A DNA stretch of 64,000 bases from Brumimicrobium mesophilum (lineage in GTDB: Bacteria; Bacteroidota; Bacteroidia; Flavobacteriales_D; Crocinitomicaceae), in NCBI RefSeq assembly GCF_003025005.1, contig NZ_PVSS01000013.1, positions 45,002 to 109,001 on the forward strand, read 5' to 3'. This document shows positions 17,028-26,038 of this stretch, in pieces. Below the pieces are notes generated by a model that saw nothing but the letters and a program-made list of their open reading frames with translations, had not been told where the DNA came from and made no database searches. Position 1 is the first letter of the stretch, and the number at the start of each line of letters is the position of its first letter. Both the position numbers and the translations under genes were made by a program.

Positions 17028-19151
17028 ATGTCAAAACACAAAATCAAAAAAAAAGGTATACAATCCGCCATACGAAAGATATTCGAGAGACAACCAGATC
17101 AAAAATACAATTCCAAAGAGATAAGTGCAATTCTACAAATTACAGATAAAAACATGCGAAAGCTTGTTTTAACCATATTGAATGATTTAAAAAGTGAAAG
17201 TTTTCTCAACGAATTTCAAAAGGGATATTTTATACTCAATGACAACTTCTCTAATCAATTTATAGGAACTGTTGATTCTACATCCAGAGGAGCGGCATAT
17301 ATAATTATTCCTGATAGAGATGGGGATATTTATGTTTCACCAGAAAATACAAACAGGGCATTTCATGGAGATGAAGTAGAGGTAGAAATAATTCGCCAAA
17401 AAAAGAAAAAGACAGAAGGTAGAATTACAAGAATAATCTCTCGAAAAGCCACTAAATTCGTTGGTACACTTGATGTTAAAAGTAAGTTTGCTTTTCTAAT
17501 TCTGGATAACAATAAAATTAATATAGACCTATATATACCTTTAGAAAAACTAAAAGGTGCTGTAACTGGTCAAAAAGCAATTGCTAGAATGACTTCTTGG
17601 CCAAAAGGAGTAGATAGTCCTTTCGGAGAAATTATTGAGGTGATAGGAATGCCTGGAAATAATGATGCAGAAATGTATTCTATTTTATTCAAAAATGAAT
17701 TTGAAATAGAATTTCCTCAAGAGGTTGTTCAAGAAGCAGAAGGAGTTGGAATAGAATTGGATCAAGAAGAAGTTAAAAGACGTAAAGATTTACGTGATAA
17801 ACTAACCTTTACAATTGACCCTTTTGATGCAAAAGATTTTGATGATGCATTATCCTACGAAGTTCTAGAAAATGGAAATGTAGAAGTTGGTGTTCACATT
17901 GCTGATGTAAGTCAATATGTGCAACCTGGAACAGCAATGGACGAAGAAGCATTAAAACGTGGAAATTCTGTTTATTTAGAAGATAGAGTAATTCCAATGC
18001 TTCCTGAACAGTTGTCCAATTTAGCGTGTTCTCTCCGACCAAATGAAGATAAATTTGCTTTTTCAGCCATTTTTGAATTAGATGATCAAGGAAAAGTATT
18101 GAATGAATGGTTTGGAAAAACAGTAATTCATTCTGATTATCGTTTTGCTTACGAAGATGCACAAGAAGTTATAGAAGGTAAAAGTGATACTTTAAAGGAT
18201 GTGATTTTAGCGATGGACAAAATTGCCAAAACCATTCGAAAAGACAGAATGAAACATGGAGCACTATCTATAGAATCTGAAGAAGTTAGTTTTGTTTTCG
18301 ACGATAAAGGTATGCCAAATGGAGTAGTGAAAAAAGTTTCTAAAGATGCCAATAAGCTGATTGAGGAATTTATGCTTTTGGCCAATAAAAGGGTAGCATT
18401 ATTTGTAGGTAAATTGCCGGGCGATAAAGGTTCTAATAATCAATTTATTTATCGTTGCCACGACAAACCATCATTGGAAAAATTAAAAACTTTCTCTGTA
18501 TTCATTGAAAAATTTGATTATGATTTAGAGTTTGAAAATGTGGATAACGTAGCTCAAAAAATCAATGGATTACTTGAAAAAATAAAGGATACACCAGAAT
18601 ACGGATTGATTCAAACAATGGCAATTCGCTCGATGGCAAAAGCGGTTTATCAAACCAGTAATATTGGTCATTATGGTTTAGCTTTTGAGTACTATACACA
18701 CTTTACATCACCAATTAGAAGATATGCAGATTTAGTTGTTCACCGTTTATTGCAAGATAAATTAGACAACAAACAAAAAAACTACGGAAATACGCTCAAC
18801 GAAATTTCCAAGCATATTTCTGCACAAGAAAGAAAAGCGATAGAATCAGAAAGAGAATCAAATAAATTTTTCCAAGCGAAGTTTTTACAAGATAAAGTAG
18901 GAAATGAATATGAAGGAACTGTTTCTGGATTAGCTGATTTTGGAATGTTTGTGAGAATAAACGAAAACCATTGTGAAGGTATGATTACAATGCAGTCTTT
19001 ACCTAATGGAAGCTACCATTTTGATAATGATAAGTTTCAAATCGTAGGAAGAAGAAATGATGATGTTTTCAATTTCGGAGACCAAGTGAAAGTGAAGGTT
19101 ATTGGAGTTGATATGTTGAAAAAACAGGTGGATTTGGAATTGATTGAATAA
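17028..19151 (+). CDS. rnr: Ribonuclease R
   Basis: A processive 3'-5' exoribonuclease of 707 residues. A winged-helix-like N-terminus (about 1-70) is followed by OB/cold-shock domains (about 80-240) and the RNB catalytic core from about 260. The acidic metal site DPFDAKDFDDAL lies near 264-275, and the conserved HFTSPIRRYADLVVHR segment is later in the core. An S1 domain (about 620-705) closes the protein. The gene is divergent from ferritin and has its own promoter. Its 3' end is followed by a perfect 20-bp palindrome before the convergent rpiB. Confidence 0.96.
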   Translation: MSKHKIKKKGIQSAIRKIFERQPDQKYNSKEISAILQITDKNMRKLVLTILNDLKSESFLNEFQKGYFILNDNFSNQFIGTVDSTSRGAAYIIIPDRDGDIYVSPENTNRAFHGDEVEVEIIRQKKKKTEGRITRIISRKATKFVGTLDVKSKFAFLILDNNKINIDLYIPLEKLKGAVTGQKAIARMTSWPKGVDSPFGEIIEVIGMPGNNDAEMYSILFKNEFEIEFPQEVVQEAEGVGIELDQEEVKRRKDLRDKLTFTIDPFDAKDFDDALSYEVLENGNVEVGVHIADVSQYVQPGTAMDEEALKRGNSVYLEDRVIPMLPEQLSNLACSLRPNEDKFAFSAIFELDDQGKVLNEWFGKTVIHSDYRFAYEDAQEVIEGKSDTLKDVILAMDKIAKTIRKDRMKHGALSIESEEVSFVFDDKGMPNGVVKKVSKDANKLIEEFMLLANKRVALFVGKLPGDKGSNNQFIYRCHDKPSLEKLKTFSVFIEKFDYDLEFENVDNVAQKINGLLEKIKDTPEYGLIQTMAIRSMAKAVYQTSNIGHYGLAFEYYTHFTSPIRRYADLVVHRLLQDKLDNKQKNYGNTLNEISKHISAQERKAIESERESNKFFQAKFLQDKVGNEYEGTVSGLADFGMFVRINENHCEGMITMQSLPNGSYHFDNDKFQIVGRRNDDVFNFGDQVKVKVIGVDMLKKQVDLELIE

Positions 19152-19160
19152 GGAGGTTAT

Positions 19161-19188
19161 GTAGGGACGATTTGCAAATCGTCCTTAC
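19161..19188. repeat. Dispersed palindrome, copy 2
   Basis: GGACGATTTGCAAATCGTCC is a perfect 20-bp palindrome (19165-19184) with outer GTAG / TTAC. It lies between the convergent rnr and rpiB genes, where it could serve as a terminator for both. Confidence 0.88.
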
Positions 19189-19204
19189 ACATCCCAAATC
19201 ATTC

Positions 19205-19651
19205 CTATCCACTACAAGCAATCTTATTTACCCTATTTTGATGTCTTCCACCTTCAAAATCCATGGTTAGAAATTTCTCTACCATTTTAATGGCTAACTC
19301 TTCAGAAACAAATCTTGCAGGAAGAGCTATAATATTAGCATCGTTATGTTGTCTAGCTAATTCAGCCAATTCTTCAGTCCAAGTTAAAGCACTTCTTATT
19401 CCTTGATGTTTGTTCACAGTCATATTAATACCGTTACCACTTCCACAAATAACAATTCCTAAAGTACCTTCATTTTCTTGGACATGATTAGCAACAGGAT
19501 GGCCAAAGTCTGGATAATCTATACTTTCTTCAGTATATGTTCCATAATCCTTAAATTCGTAACCAAGTTCTGTGAAATGCTTTTTTATCGCTTCTTTTAG
19601 CTGAACACCAGCATGATCGGCGCCAATTGGAATAATTTTAGAGTTTGTCAT
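19205..19651 (-). CDS. rpiB: Ribose-5-phosphate isomerase B
   Basis: Interconverts ribose 5-phosphate and ribulose 5-phosphate in the pentose phosphate pathway. The RpiB/LacAB signatures GADHAGVQLKEAI at the N-terminus and CGSGNGINMTVNKHQGIRSAL in the middle are both present. The length is 148 residues. The start is the ATG at 19651; an in-frame TTG lies two codons upstream. Confidence 0.95.
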   Translation of the reverse strand: MTNSKIIPIGADHAGVQLKEAIKKHFTELGYEFKDYGTYTEESIDYPDFGHPVANHVQENEGTLGIVICGSGNGINMTVNKHQGIRSALTWTEELAELARQHNDANIIALPARFVSEELAIKMVEKFLTMDFEGGRHQNRVNKIACSG

Positions 19652-19657
19652 AATCAA

Positions 19658-20363
19658 GAGTTTTTTACAAAATTACGTAATTAACAATAGGGTGTAATTA
19701 TTAACAATGACTTTTTTTAAAATTCTTTAAGTCCTGATTCTACTAGGTTTAAAAAATGAAGTTATTGACAGAGATATTAACATAACATTAATTCATTGTT
19801 AACTACTTTCAATAACTTTCGTTTGCTTATTAAAATAATTATTCTAAACCAAAATAGATTTGACAAAAACAATAGTAAGTTATTACTTTTTACATATAAT
19901 TATAAACACCCAAAATGAATCAATATTTTTAGTTTTCAGAAAATACTTTTACAATTTTTAGAAATCAACAGTAATGTTAACAACTCTACAAATAGCTATT
20001 TAGTAGGCATTTAAAAAAATAATAGATGTGTACAAGTGTGGAAATATTGTTTACAAGTTAGGAAACAAGAAAACAAAGAAAAAGTAATGAACCGTATTAA
20101 CAGTACTATAATAATAGTAAAAGGCTTTTTAAAAAATTTTCTTTAAATTAATTATATACTCTTTAAGAAAAAAAAGTTCAGTTTTGAAAATCAAAAAAAA
20201 TATACTATCTTCTTTTAAATTGATTCAAATATCAGTTAGATAATTGATAAACAGTACTTTTAATTTTATAACCTAAAAAAAAAACAGCTATTTTATAACT
20301 AGATTTGAAACTTAAACGAATAGATTTTGTAAGTTTACCACACTTAGCAAAAAGTAAAATAAT
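19658..20363. other. 706-bp very AT-rich intergenic region
   Basis: A divergent spacer between rpiB and the LytTR regulator, made mostly of A/T runs with several TTAACA-type repeats. Its left edge holds the rpiB promoter. I see no tRNA, hairpin-plus-T-run or coding frame. The TAGATTTTG just before the regulator is one base too long for a TAnnTTTG box. The length suggests a long leader or regulatory region for the regulator gene. Confidence 0.5.
19668..19675 (-). promoter_or_regulatory. Promoter -7 box of rpiB
   Basis: Reads TAATTTTG on the minus strand, a perfect TAnnTTTG match, 16 bp before the ATG. Confidence 0.65.
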
Positions 20364-21116
20364 ATGTCCAAAATAAAAGTTTTAGTTGTCGAAGACGAAT
20401 CTATTGTTTCAAAAGATATTCAACACAGTCTAAAAAGATTAGGGTACCTTATTTCTGGTGCCTCTGCAACAGGTGAAAAAGCGGTGTTACTTGCCGATAG
20501 TGAACAGCCAGATATTGTTTTGATGGATATCATGCTAAAAGGAGAAATGAACGGTATAGAGGCGGCTGAAATAATAAAAAGGGAACATGGTATTCCTGTA
20601 ATATTTTTAACAGCTTATGCAGATGAAGCAACGATTGCTAAAGCAAAAATTACAGAACCTTTTGGATATATCATAAAACCATTTAAAGAAATTGATTTAC
20701 ATACTTCGATTGAAATGGCTTTATATAAGCATAAAAAGGAAAAAGAAGTTGAAAAGGAGCGCGATCTACTTTATTCTATAGTTGAAAGTAAAAGTTCAAA
20801 CGAATTTATTTTTGTTAAATCGAATTCTCGTTTAGTTAAATTAAATACGGAAGAAATTTTTTATGTAGAAGCACTAAAAGATTATGTTGTAATTAATACT
20901 ATAGATGATAGATATACAATTCATTCGACTATGAAGGATATTGATAAAAAATTAGGCGATAAGGAATTTATCAGGGTTCATCGCTCTTTTATTGTTCGAC
21001 TTGATAAAATAGCTTCAATAGAATATCCTAATCTACAATTAGAAAACGAGAAAAAAACAATTCCAATTGGTGGATCGTATAAGGATAAATTAGTGAAAAG
21101 AATTAATTTGATTTGA
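20364..21116 (+). CDS. LytTR-family response regulator
   Basis: A 250-residue two-component regulator. The receiver domain (about 1-120) has the acidic pocket at E10/D11, the phospho-acceptor D55 in VLMDIML, and the conserved T in FLTAYAD and K in IIKPF. The LytTR DNA-binding domain (about 150-250) has IFYVEALKDYVVI and FIRVHRSFIV. No kinase gene is adjacent; the nearest is the PAS kinase 16 kb away. A long AT-rich upstream region and a strong terminator make it monocistronic. Confidence 0.93.
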   Translation: MSKIKVLVVEDESIVSKDIQHSLKRLGYLISGASATGEKAVLLADSEQPDIVLMDIMLKGEMNGIEAAEIIKREHGIPVIFLTAYADEATIAKAKITEPFGYIIKPFKEIDLHTSIEMALYKHKKEKEVEKERDLLYSIVESKSSNEFIFVKSNSRLVKLNTEEIFYVEALKDYVVINTIDDRYTIHSTMKDIDKKLGDKEFIRVHRSFIVRLDKIASIEYPNLQLENEKKTIPIGGSYKDKLVKRINLI

Positions 21117-21157
21117 TTTGTAAATCTTAAAATTCTAAATTTCATAGGGTTATATTG

Positions 21158-21192
21158 ATTCTTCCGTAAGATTTATGGAAGAATTTTTTTTT
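21158..21192 (+). terminator. Rho-independent terminator after the LytTR regulator
   Basis: ATTCTTCC / GGAAGAAT perfect 8-bp stem with an 11-nt loop and a T run, 41 bp past the stop. Confidence 0.9.
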
Positions 21193-21318
21193 GTGAATTA
21201 TTGAATTCGCTTAATTATTTTGAATTAAGTTAAAATATTATTCTTGAGTAATATCTTATCATTTTTACAGTTTAATAGGTTGTAAACAATTACAATTTTA
21301 TTAATCTAAATTTTTATC

Positions 21319-21960
21319 ATGAGAACCTTATTTATAACTACTATTTTATCTTTCTTTTTAGTGTTTTCTTCACAAGCTCAATCCTTAGAACCAACAGAAT
21401 TTTCTCAACCAACCAAAGGAGATTATATTCTTGGTGGAACTTTAGGTTTTAATTTAAATACGACACCTATTTTAGGAGTTCAAAGCAGAAGCTTAAGATT
21501 TTTAATTGCACCTAGTTTCGGCAAATTTATATCAGATAAATACCTAATTAGAGGAGGTTTAGGATATAGTCATTCAAGTAATTATTATGGATCTTCTAGT
21601 TTTGAAAATATAGCAGGTAGAACGAATTCATTTAGTTTAAGATTTGGAGTAACTCGCTTTTATCCAATTGTTGACAAGCTTTATTTCACGCTTGAAGGAT
21701 ATATTGGTGGAGGTCTTGTTTTGGATAATTTTTCAAATGGTAATTTAAATACAAACTCTACAAATGCAACAATTGGTGTTTCGCCAGGATTAACCTATTT
21801 TATTAATAACAGATGGATGATAAATTCAAGTATGGGAGTTGTAAATTATAAAGTATCTGGCGGTAGCGGAGTGAATACACACACTATCAATGCAGATTTA
21901 TCAGCCAATTCATTCAGACTTGGTGTGAGTTATATTTTCAAAGGAAAGAACAGAGAGTAA
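21319..21960 (+). CDS. Outer-membrane beta-barrel protein, secreted
   Basis: A 213-residue protein with a signal peptide (cleavage probably after SSQAQ, about residue 21). The mature part alternates polar and aromatic residues in Gly-rich beta strands (for example GGTLGFNLNT, RGGLGYSHSS, LEGYIGGGL) and ends SANSFRLGVSYIFKGKNRE, as in small OmpA/OprF-type porin-like barrels. The function is unknown. It converges with the TlpA-like gene, only 6 bp separating the stops. The decayed gene at 25353 has a similar design. Confidence 0.8.
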   Translation: MRTLFITTILSFFLVFSSQAQSLEPTEFSQPTKGDYILGGTLGFNLNTTPILGVQSRSLRFLIAPSFGKFISDKYLIRGGLGYSHSSNYYGSSSFENIAGRTNSFSLRFGVTRFYPIVDKLYFTLEGYIGGGLVLDNFSNGNLNTNSTNATIGVSPGLTYFINNRWMINSSMGVVNYKVSGGSGVNTHTINADLSANSFRLGVSYIFKGKNRE

Positions 21961-21966
21961 TTGTAT

Positions 21967-23178
21967 TTACTCTTGAAGTAATTTTTCAATTAATTCTTTG
22001 GTTTTCATTTTATACTCTGTGTATATTTCTCCTGTTCCTGGACCATTAAAACCTGTGTGAATTTTTACCACTTCATCATATTTATTGATGAATATTGAGG
22101 TTGGAAATGAAGAGATTTTATTGAGCATATTGAAATCTTTCGAGGTTGCCTCTTTGGAAGCTTGACCACCAACTAAAACGGTATAACTCACTTCTTTGTT
22201 TTTAGTGAAACGATTTATTCTTTGAACTTTTTCTTCAAAAGACAAAGGTGTTTCATAGGCAACGCCAATTATTTCTAGACCTAAATGATTGTATTCTTCA
22301 TATAATTCATTGTAGAACACTGTTTCATCCATACAATTTGGGCACCAAGTCCCTAAAATTTGTACAATCACTACTTTGTTTTGCAATTTTTTGTTTGGAT
22401 AAACATATTCTTTTCCTTCTAAAGTTTGAAAATTAAATTTAAAATCATCTTTCACCATATAAGTTAACGAATCAGGATTTTTAAGTTGAAAATCTTCATT
22501 TTTAAATCCTATCCAGTTGGTTTTCCAATGATTTCCAGAGAGAAATTCACCTCTCAAGGTATCATCTTGTAAAGTAGCATTAAACATGAAAATATGTGCT
22601 CCATCAAAGGTTGAAAGTTTTAGTTCATTGTTTATAATAGAACCACTTAAAAAACGATAGTCACCAGTTTCTGTTAGAAAAGTTCCTGAAATACTGTGGT
22701 TACTTTGTTCAAATTTTCCTATTGCAGGATATTCACTTGATGAATTTGAATTAAAAGCGATTTGCCAATTCCCATCAATATTTTGATAATCATCGCCTAA
22801 ATCTACTGTACCAAAAGATTCATGAAATTTTGCAGTTAATGCTATTCTCGAATGGTTTTTACGATCAGGATTGACAAAATATCCTGATAATTTATTTTCG
22901 TTTAAAGAATCAATTTTAAAGATTAAATAGTTTGGATAGCTAGAGAAGTAGATTTTTAAACTGTCATTTTCAAATGTTAAAGGATTCATTTCAACCCTTT
23001 CTTTTCCATTTTTGATAACTATTTCTTGATTGTTATCTACCTCAAAATTAAAGGGTAACTCATTATTTTCTGGAAGGTGTAATTTACCTATCCATGAACC
23101 TTCTTTAATTTCTGATGCGCTCGAGAAAAGATGAGTAAAAAGAAATAACGCAAGTACAACAACATGTTTATAATTCAT
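21967..23178 (-). CDS. TlpA-like thioredoxin-fold protein, secreted
   Basis: A 403-residue envelope protein with a signal peptide (about 1-22). An N-terminal half (about 25-250) is made of beta-rich segments with no clear domain. The C-terminal thioredoxin/TlpA domain (about 255-400) has the redox motif WCPNC near residue 280 and cis-Pro in FPTSIFI. It probably reduces or isomerises extracytoplasmic thiols. It has its own promoter and is divergent from the sigma-factor gene. Confidence 0.88.
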   Translation of the reverse strand: MNYKHVVVLALFLFTHLFSSASEIKEGSWIGKLHLPENNELPFNFEVDNNQEIVIKNGKERVEMNPLTFENDSLKIYFSSYPNYLIFKIDSLNENKLSGYFVNPDRKNHSRIALTAKFHESFGTVDLGDDYQNIDGNWQIAFNSNSSSEYPAIGKFEQSNHSISGTFLTETGDYRFLSGSIINNELKLSTFDGAHIFMFNATLQDDTLRGEFLSGNHWKTNWIGFKNEDFQLKNPDSLTYMVKDDFKFNFQTLEGKEYVYPNKKLQNKVVIVQILGTWCPNCMDETVFYNELYEEYNHLGLEIIGVAYETPLSFEEKVQRINRFTKNKEVSYTVLVGGQASKEATSKDFNMLNKISSFPTSIFINKYDEVVKIHTGFNGPGTGEIYTEYKMKTKELIEKLLQE

Positions 23179-23198
23179 TTTTAATAATTTCTGTTGCT

Positions 23199-23206
23199 CA
23201 AAAATA
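23199..23206 (-). promoter_or_regulatory. Promoter -7 box of the TlpA-like gene
   Basis: Reads TATTTTTG on the minus strand, 20 bp before the ATG. Confidence 0.6.
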
Positions 23207-23270
23207 AGAGCATCTTTTTATTGATGCAACCTTTTATGTAATATTGTGGTCTTTAATGCGAAGTGAGAAA

Positions 23271-23807
23271 ATGGATGATGAAACTCTTGTACAGAATTGT
23301 ATTTCTGGAAACGGTGAAGCGCAACGTGAGTTGTTTGATCGTTTTTCCCCATTAATGTTAGGGGTTGCAATGCGTTATATCAAAGATAAATCACGCGCAG
23401 AAGATGTACTTCAAGACGGGTTTATCAAGGTATTTAAAAATATTCATCGATTTGAAAATAAAGGTTCTTTGGAAGGATGGATTAGGAGAATTATTGTGAA
23501 CACTGCTTTAGATCAAATTAGAAAGAATAAGAAAAGTCAAAATAATTTACAATTAGACGATTCAAATTTTGAAATTGTTCAGAAAAGTGATGCAATAGGA
23601 AAACTAGAAGCTGAAGTTTTAATGAAAATTATTCAGCAGCTTCCAGATGGTTACCGTGTTGTTTTCAACATGTTTGCGATTGAAGGATATAGTCATAAGG
23701 AGATTGCTAAAGAATTAAAAATTTCTGAAAGTACTTCCAAGTCACAATATTCTCGTGCCAAATCTGTACTTCGAGATACTTTAAAAAAATACAACATTGA
23801 GCGATAA
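23271..23807 (+). CDS. ECF-type RNA polymerase sigma-70 factor
   Basis: A 178-residue group IV sigma factor. Region 2 has AMRYIKDKSRAEDVLQDGFIKVF. Region 4 has the helix-turn-helix YSHKEIAKELKISESTSKSQYSRAK. The start is uncertain: ATG at 23271 follows purine-rich sequence, while an ATG at 23256 and a TTG at 23244 are also in frame but collide with a near-consensus -7 box (TAATATTG, 23239-23246). It overlaps the next gene by 11 bp, which suggests coupled expression with its membrane partner. Confidence 0.92.
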   Translation: MDDETLVQNCISGNGEAQRELFDRFSPLMLGVAMRYIKDKSRAEDVLQDGFIKVFKNIHRFENKGSLEGWIRRIIVNTALDQIRKNKKSQNNLQLDDSNFEIVQKSDAIGKLEAEVLMKIIQQLPDGYRVVFNMFAIEGYSHKEIAKELKISESTSKSQYSRAKSVLRDTLKKYNIER

Positions 23808-24918
23808 AGATGAAATAAAGGAATTGTTCCAAAAAGAACTGGGAAACTACCAAGCGAAGGTAAATCCTAATTTATGGAATGGAATTCAAGCTGGTCTAGG
23901 AAGTGCAGGAACTGCCGCTGGAGTGGGTTCGTCTTTGGGTTTAATTGGTAAAATTGCTATTGGAATATCAGTTGTCGCTGCGATTACGGTGGGAACTATT
24001 TTGGTAGTGAACAACGATGAAAATTCTCCAAAATCTGATAAAATAGTAACAGATTTAAAAACAGAAGATTCAGTTACTAAAGAAAAAATAGAGGATTTAA
24101 AGTTAAAAGAAGAAGTAGTAAAGGAAAATACAAATGAAATTGATGTTTCAGTTGACAATGATATTCAACTCGAGGATCCAAAAGAATATGGAATAGAAAA
24201 TACAGAAGAAATTTCAAATTCTAAATCTGTTAAAAAAGAGGAGCAATTTATAGAACAACCATCGAATGAATTGTTACCTAAAAATACAGAGCTTACTACA
24301 GAAAAAAACGTTCAAAAATCACAATCAAATCCAGTTGAGAAAATTGTTAATTCAACACCTGTTAATAATGAAACAACTATAGAAAAAGAAGCATTTGTTT
24401 CAGAATTATCAGAAGTTCAAGCTATGGTTATGAAACAAAGTAATCAATATGTTTCATTCAAAACAGAAGGAATTCCGAATAATGCTTATGTGGTTTGGAA
24501 TTTTGATGATGGAACGATAGATAGAAACTATAATCCAGAACATTTTTATACTAAAGCAGGAACTTATAATGTGACTTGTACAGTTACAACAGATCAAGAA
24601 GAAGTCGTAAAAAATATTCAAATCGAAATTAAAATTAGTGCAGAAATTGGTGATTTACCTAACGTTTTTACACCTAATGGAGATGGAAATAATGATGAGT
24701 TTTTTGTTACTTGTAAAAACATTAAAAACTTCCAACTGACAATTATTGATCAACAACAAAATATTATTTACACTACAAATGATGTTGATTTCCGTTGGAC
24801 AGGAATTGATAAAAATGGTCAAATAGTAAAAGAAGGAATTTACTATTACATTTTAGTTGCTGAAGATGAAGCTGGAAATACGATAAATAAATATCAGCAA
24901 TTGCATTTGCAGAGGTAG
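23797..24918 (+). CDS. Single-pass membrane partner of the ECF sigma factor, with PKD-like and CHU_C (T9SS type) domains
   Basis: A 373-residue protein whose gene starts with TTG inside the sigma gene (TTGAGCGATAA). The cytoplasmic N-terminus has ELFQKELGNYQAKVNPNLW, resembling anti-sigma heads in Bacteroidota. A membrane helix lies at about 48-71. A Glu/Lys/Asn/Thr-rich linker runs to about 205, then a PKD-like domain (VVWNFDDGTIDRNYNPEHFYTKAGTY) to about 280. The C-terminal CHU_C module starts at LPNVFTPNGDGNNDEF (about 287). CHU_C usually marks cargo of the type IX secretion system, so its place on a membrane-anchored regulator is odd. No in-frame ATG offers a better start. Confidence 0.85.
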   Translation: MSDKDEIKELFQKELGNYQAKVNPNLWNGIQAGLGSAGTAAGVGSSLGLIGKIAIGISVVAAITVGTILVVNNDENSPKSDKIVTDLKTEDSVTKEKIEDLKLKEEVVKENTNEIDVSVDNDIQLEDPKEYGIENTEEISNSKSVKKEEQFIEQPSNELLPKNTELTTEKNVQKSQSNPVEKIVNSTPVNNETTIEKEAFVSELSEVQAMVMKQSNQYVSFKTEGIPNNAYVVWNFDDGTIDRNYNPEHFYTKAGTYNVTCTVTTDQEEVVKNIQIEIKISAEIGDLPNVFTPNGDGNNDEFFVTCKNIKNFQLTIIDQQQNIIYTTNDVDFRWTGIDKNGQIVKEGIYYYILVAEDEAGNTINKYQQLHLQR

Positions 24919-25352
24919 GTTGTAAAAATTGTTCTATACTTTTTCATTTAAAGTACTATCTAGCTATAATGAGAATTATGTCATAATTGTAGTTGTCATG
25001 GAATTGTACCGAAAAGAATTCCAATTGAATAAAATTCCTTAAGAATGGATATTAATTCAATTAAAATATAAAGCACATTCTGATTGTTAATGCCTATCCG
25101 ATGCTTTACCCTTAAATTTTTACAATCCATTAAGCTGGTGATTTTGATTAAGCTGTCAATTAGCAAGATTCTTTACAAATTTCTAATTGCAACAATTTAT
25201 AAAACTGAAGCTACACTTCCCGATAAGCAATTATTATTATTTGACTTCGGTGAATTTTGCTTTACTAGAGAAATTTAGGAGAGGTATTTTTCTTTATTAT
25301 CATTAGGATGATATCCTAAAATAATCTATTTTAGATACTTAGTGTATTTACT
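24919..25352. other. Intergenic stretch, no gene recognised
   Basis: 434 bp of AT-rich DNA between the sigma partner gene and the decayed outer-membrane gene. A 64-codon open frame (25084-25278) has no signal, domain or start context that I can support. An imperfect inverted repeat near 24999-25040 (GGAATTGTACC...AATAAAATTCC) is the only structure seen. Confidence 0.5.
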
Positions 25353-25893
25353 ATGAGGAAATTAACCACAACTTTTCTTATTTTATTGATCAGTTTATTT
25401 TCGAATTCTCAAAAAAATGAATTCAATCAACCGAAATCCTATAAATGGATGCTTGGATTATTTTGGAACAATGTTTTTGATTCTGGTTTAGGATCACAAC
25501 AATTTCTACAAATTAGGAAAAACCATTGATAAAGATACGCTAGTTTAAGGTCATTTTTTTTCATTCAATACTCATTTAAAATACAGTTTAGGTGCTCATA
25601 TGGAACAACAAAGGTTCGATTTATTTCTACTTGCAGGATTAGGTTATACAGGAAGAGAAACCAATAAACCTCAAAGCACATTAGGTGGAATTATTGGCTT
25701 AGGTTTTAATTTTTTTATTGCTCAAGGAGTAGGTATTCAAATGCGAGGAATTGGAAATTTTAATTTGTTAGCAAGTGCATCGAATTTCACTCATGTTCAT
25801 TTCGGACTCGTCTATAAATATTCTGATTATTCTCGCTATTCAAATTTTTCCAAAAGAAAATACCATTGGAGTACTAAAAAAGCCAGATATTAA
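25353..25893 (+). pseudogene. Decayed outer-membrane beta-barrel protein gene
   Basis: An ATG opens a frame with a signal peptide (LTTTFLILLISLFSNSQ) and a beta-barrel-like start, stopped by TGA at 25527. The next frame carries YKLGKTIDKDTLV just before that point, then hits TAA at 25546 and continues as GHFFSFNTHLKYSLGAH and the barrel-like remainder to 25893 (GGIIGLGFNFFIAQGVGIQMRG). One frameshift near 25500-25525 and one in-frame stop therefore break what reads as a single secreted barrel gene. Restored length would be about 180 residues. A sequencing error could explain the shift but not the second stop. Confidence 0.75.
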
Positions 25894-25965
25894 AAACAGT
25901 AATCTTCAATATATTTAAGTTCGCGCTTCATTGGTATTTATACAATATATTCTCTAAACAATTGT

Positions 25966-25973
25966 TATTTTTG
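25966..25973 (+). promoter_or_regulatory. Promoter -7 box of pdxA
   Basis: TATTTTTG, a perfect TAnnTTTG match, 65 bp before the pdxA ATG. A weaker TATCTTTC at 26003 lies closer. Confidence 0.55.
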
Positions 25974-26038
25974 TAAGTACGCCTTTATTCAAATAGGTGT
26001 TCTATCTTTCAATAAAAGATGATACAAAAACAAAGAGA

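Noticed and set aside
19658..20363. Replication origin in the long AT-rich spacer
   Set aside because: AT-richness fits, and parS sites are in the window, but I see no cluster of DnaA boxes (TTATCCACA-like) and no dnaA gene nearby.
25084..25278. 64-codon open frame between the sigma partner and the barrel pseudogene
   Set aside because: No recognisable domain, mixed composition and no promoter; probably chance in AT-rich DNA.
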